Positions 13,852 to 14,295 of a stretch of 14,295 nucleotides of DNA are shown one piece after another. This DNA is from Deltaproteobacteria bacterium (GTDB lineage: Bacteria > Desulfobacterota > Desulfobulbia > Desulfobulbales > BM004), in assembly GCA_019312695.1 (NCBI GenBank), contig JAFDCT010000203.1:1-14295 (forward strand), written 5' to 3'. Both the position numbers and the translations under genes were made by a program. A model generated the notes under the pieces. That model ran no database searches. It had not been told where the DNA came from and was given only the letters and a program-made list of their open reading frames with translations. Positions within the stretch are counted from its first letter, which is position 1. Every line of letters begins with the position of its first letter.

Positions 13852-14295
13852 TTGGCCAGGTATACAGGTGCTTCCTGCAGGCAATGCAGACGCGAAAATC
13901 TGAAACTATTTCTTAAGGGTGACAGGTGTTACTCGGACAGGTGTTCGTTCGAAAGACGCGCCTATGCTCCGGGCCAACACGGTCAGATGCGTTTCCGCAA
14001 GGTTTCTGACTATGCGGTGCAGCTGCGTGAAAAGCAGAAGGTAAAACGCATCTATGGCATGCTTGAAGGACAGTTTAGACGATATTTTGAAATGGCGGAA
14101 TCTTCAAAGGGTGTTACAGGAGAAAACCTTTTAATGTTTCTGGAAAGGCGGCTTGACAATACCTTGTTCCGTCTCGGTTTTGCCAATTCAAGGACCCAGG
14201 CCCGACAGATTGTCAGGCATAGTCATGTTCTGGTTAATGGCAAAAAAGTCAATATCCCTTCCTTTCTGGTTTCCGTCGGCGACGTGATTACCCTC
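13852..14295 (+). CDS. rpsD: 30S ribosomal protein S4, zinc-binding form (partial)
   Basis: S4 initiates 30S assembly and in E. coli represses the alpha operon. The first 148 residues are in the window; the frame is open at the end. The N-terminus [20 protein letters not shown] holds C9 and C12, with C26 and C31 following (RCYSDRC), the four-cysteine C+ form. Further on come [34 protein letters not shown] and an S4 RNA-binding domain ([20 protein letters not shown]). The start is TTG at 13852 with GGAGG at 13841-13845. rpoA and rplQ would be expected next. Confidence 0.96.
   Translation, partial: MARYTGASCRQCRRENLKLFLKGDRCYSDRCSFERRAYAPGQHGQMRFRKVSDYAVQLREKQKVKRIYGMLEGQFRRYFEMAESSKGVTGENLLMFLERRLDNTLFRLGFANSRTQARQIVRHSHVLVNGKKVNIPSFLVSVGDVITL

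Noticed and set aside
1..14295. Genome-wide UGA recoding (for example to Gly or Trp)
   Set aside because: Five genes in the window stop at TGA at their family C-termini, and no other gene has an internal TGA.
1..14295. Mobile elements, CRISPR arrays, tRNA or rRNA genes
   Set aside because: No transposase, repeat-spacer array, tRNA cloverleaf or rRNA segment was seen on either strand; all sizeable coding capacity is accounted for by the translation cluster.

Overview
The window is a bacterial ribosomal-protein supercluster, all transcribed on the plus strand. It runs from the end of tuf through an S10-type block (rpsJ-rplC-rplD-rplW-rplB-rpsS-rplV-rpsC-rplP-rpmC-rpsQ), an spc-type block (rplN-rplX-rplE-rpsN-rpsH-rplF-rplR-rpsE-rpmD-rplO-secY), a map-infA-rpmJ segment, and the start of the alpha block (rpsM-rpsK-rpsD, cut by the window end). 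There are 29 genes: the C-terminal end of EF-Tu, 25 ribosomal proteins (the last one partial), the SecY translocase pore, a type I methionine aminopeptidase and IF-1.

Protein wording, the tuf-rpsJ link, zinc-binding (C+) forms of S14, S4 and L36, and moderate G+C point to a Gram-negative Desulfobacterota ('deltaproteobacterial') lineage, perhaps near Desulfobulbales. This is an inference from memory of family sequences, not a search.

Layout: 1-121 tuf end; 129-5579 S10 block; 5682-11474 spc block ending in secY; 11583-12374 map; 12388-12417 a plausible sigma70 promoter; 12512-12889 infA and rpmJ; 12934-14295 alpha block. Ribosomal proteins for both subunits, the pore that receives membrane and secreted chains, the enzyme that removes the initiator Met and an initiation factor are thus made together. 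No gap exceeds 300 bases; the longest, 187 bases, lies just before rplP.

I see no undescribed defence, mobile or metabolic system. The most notable point is rplP (L16): its reading frame is intact apart from one in-frame TGA at codon 40, while at least five neighbouring genes use TGA as their normal stop. Other points are the unusually roomy spacers, several of which hold clear RNA hairpins (rplC-rplD, rpsS-rplV, rpsE-rpmD, rpsM-rpsK), and a bias in start codons: six of ten small-subunit genes start with TTG or GTG, while all fifteen large-subunit genes are called with ATG.
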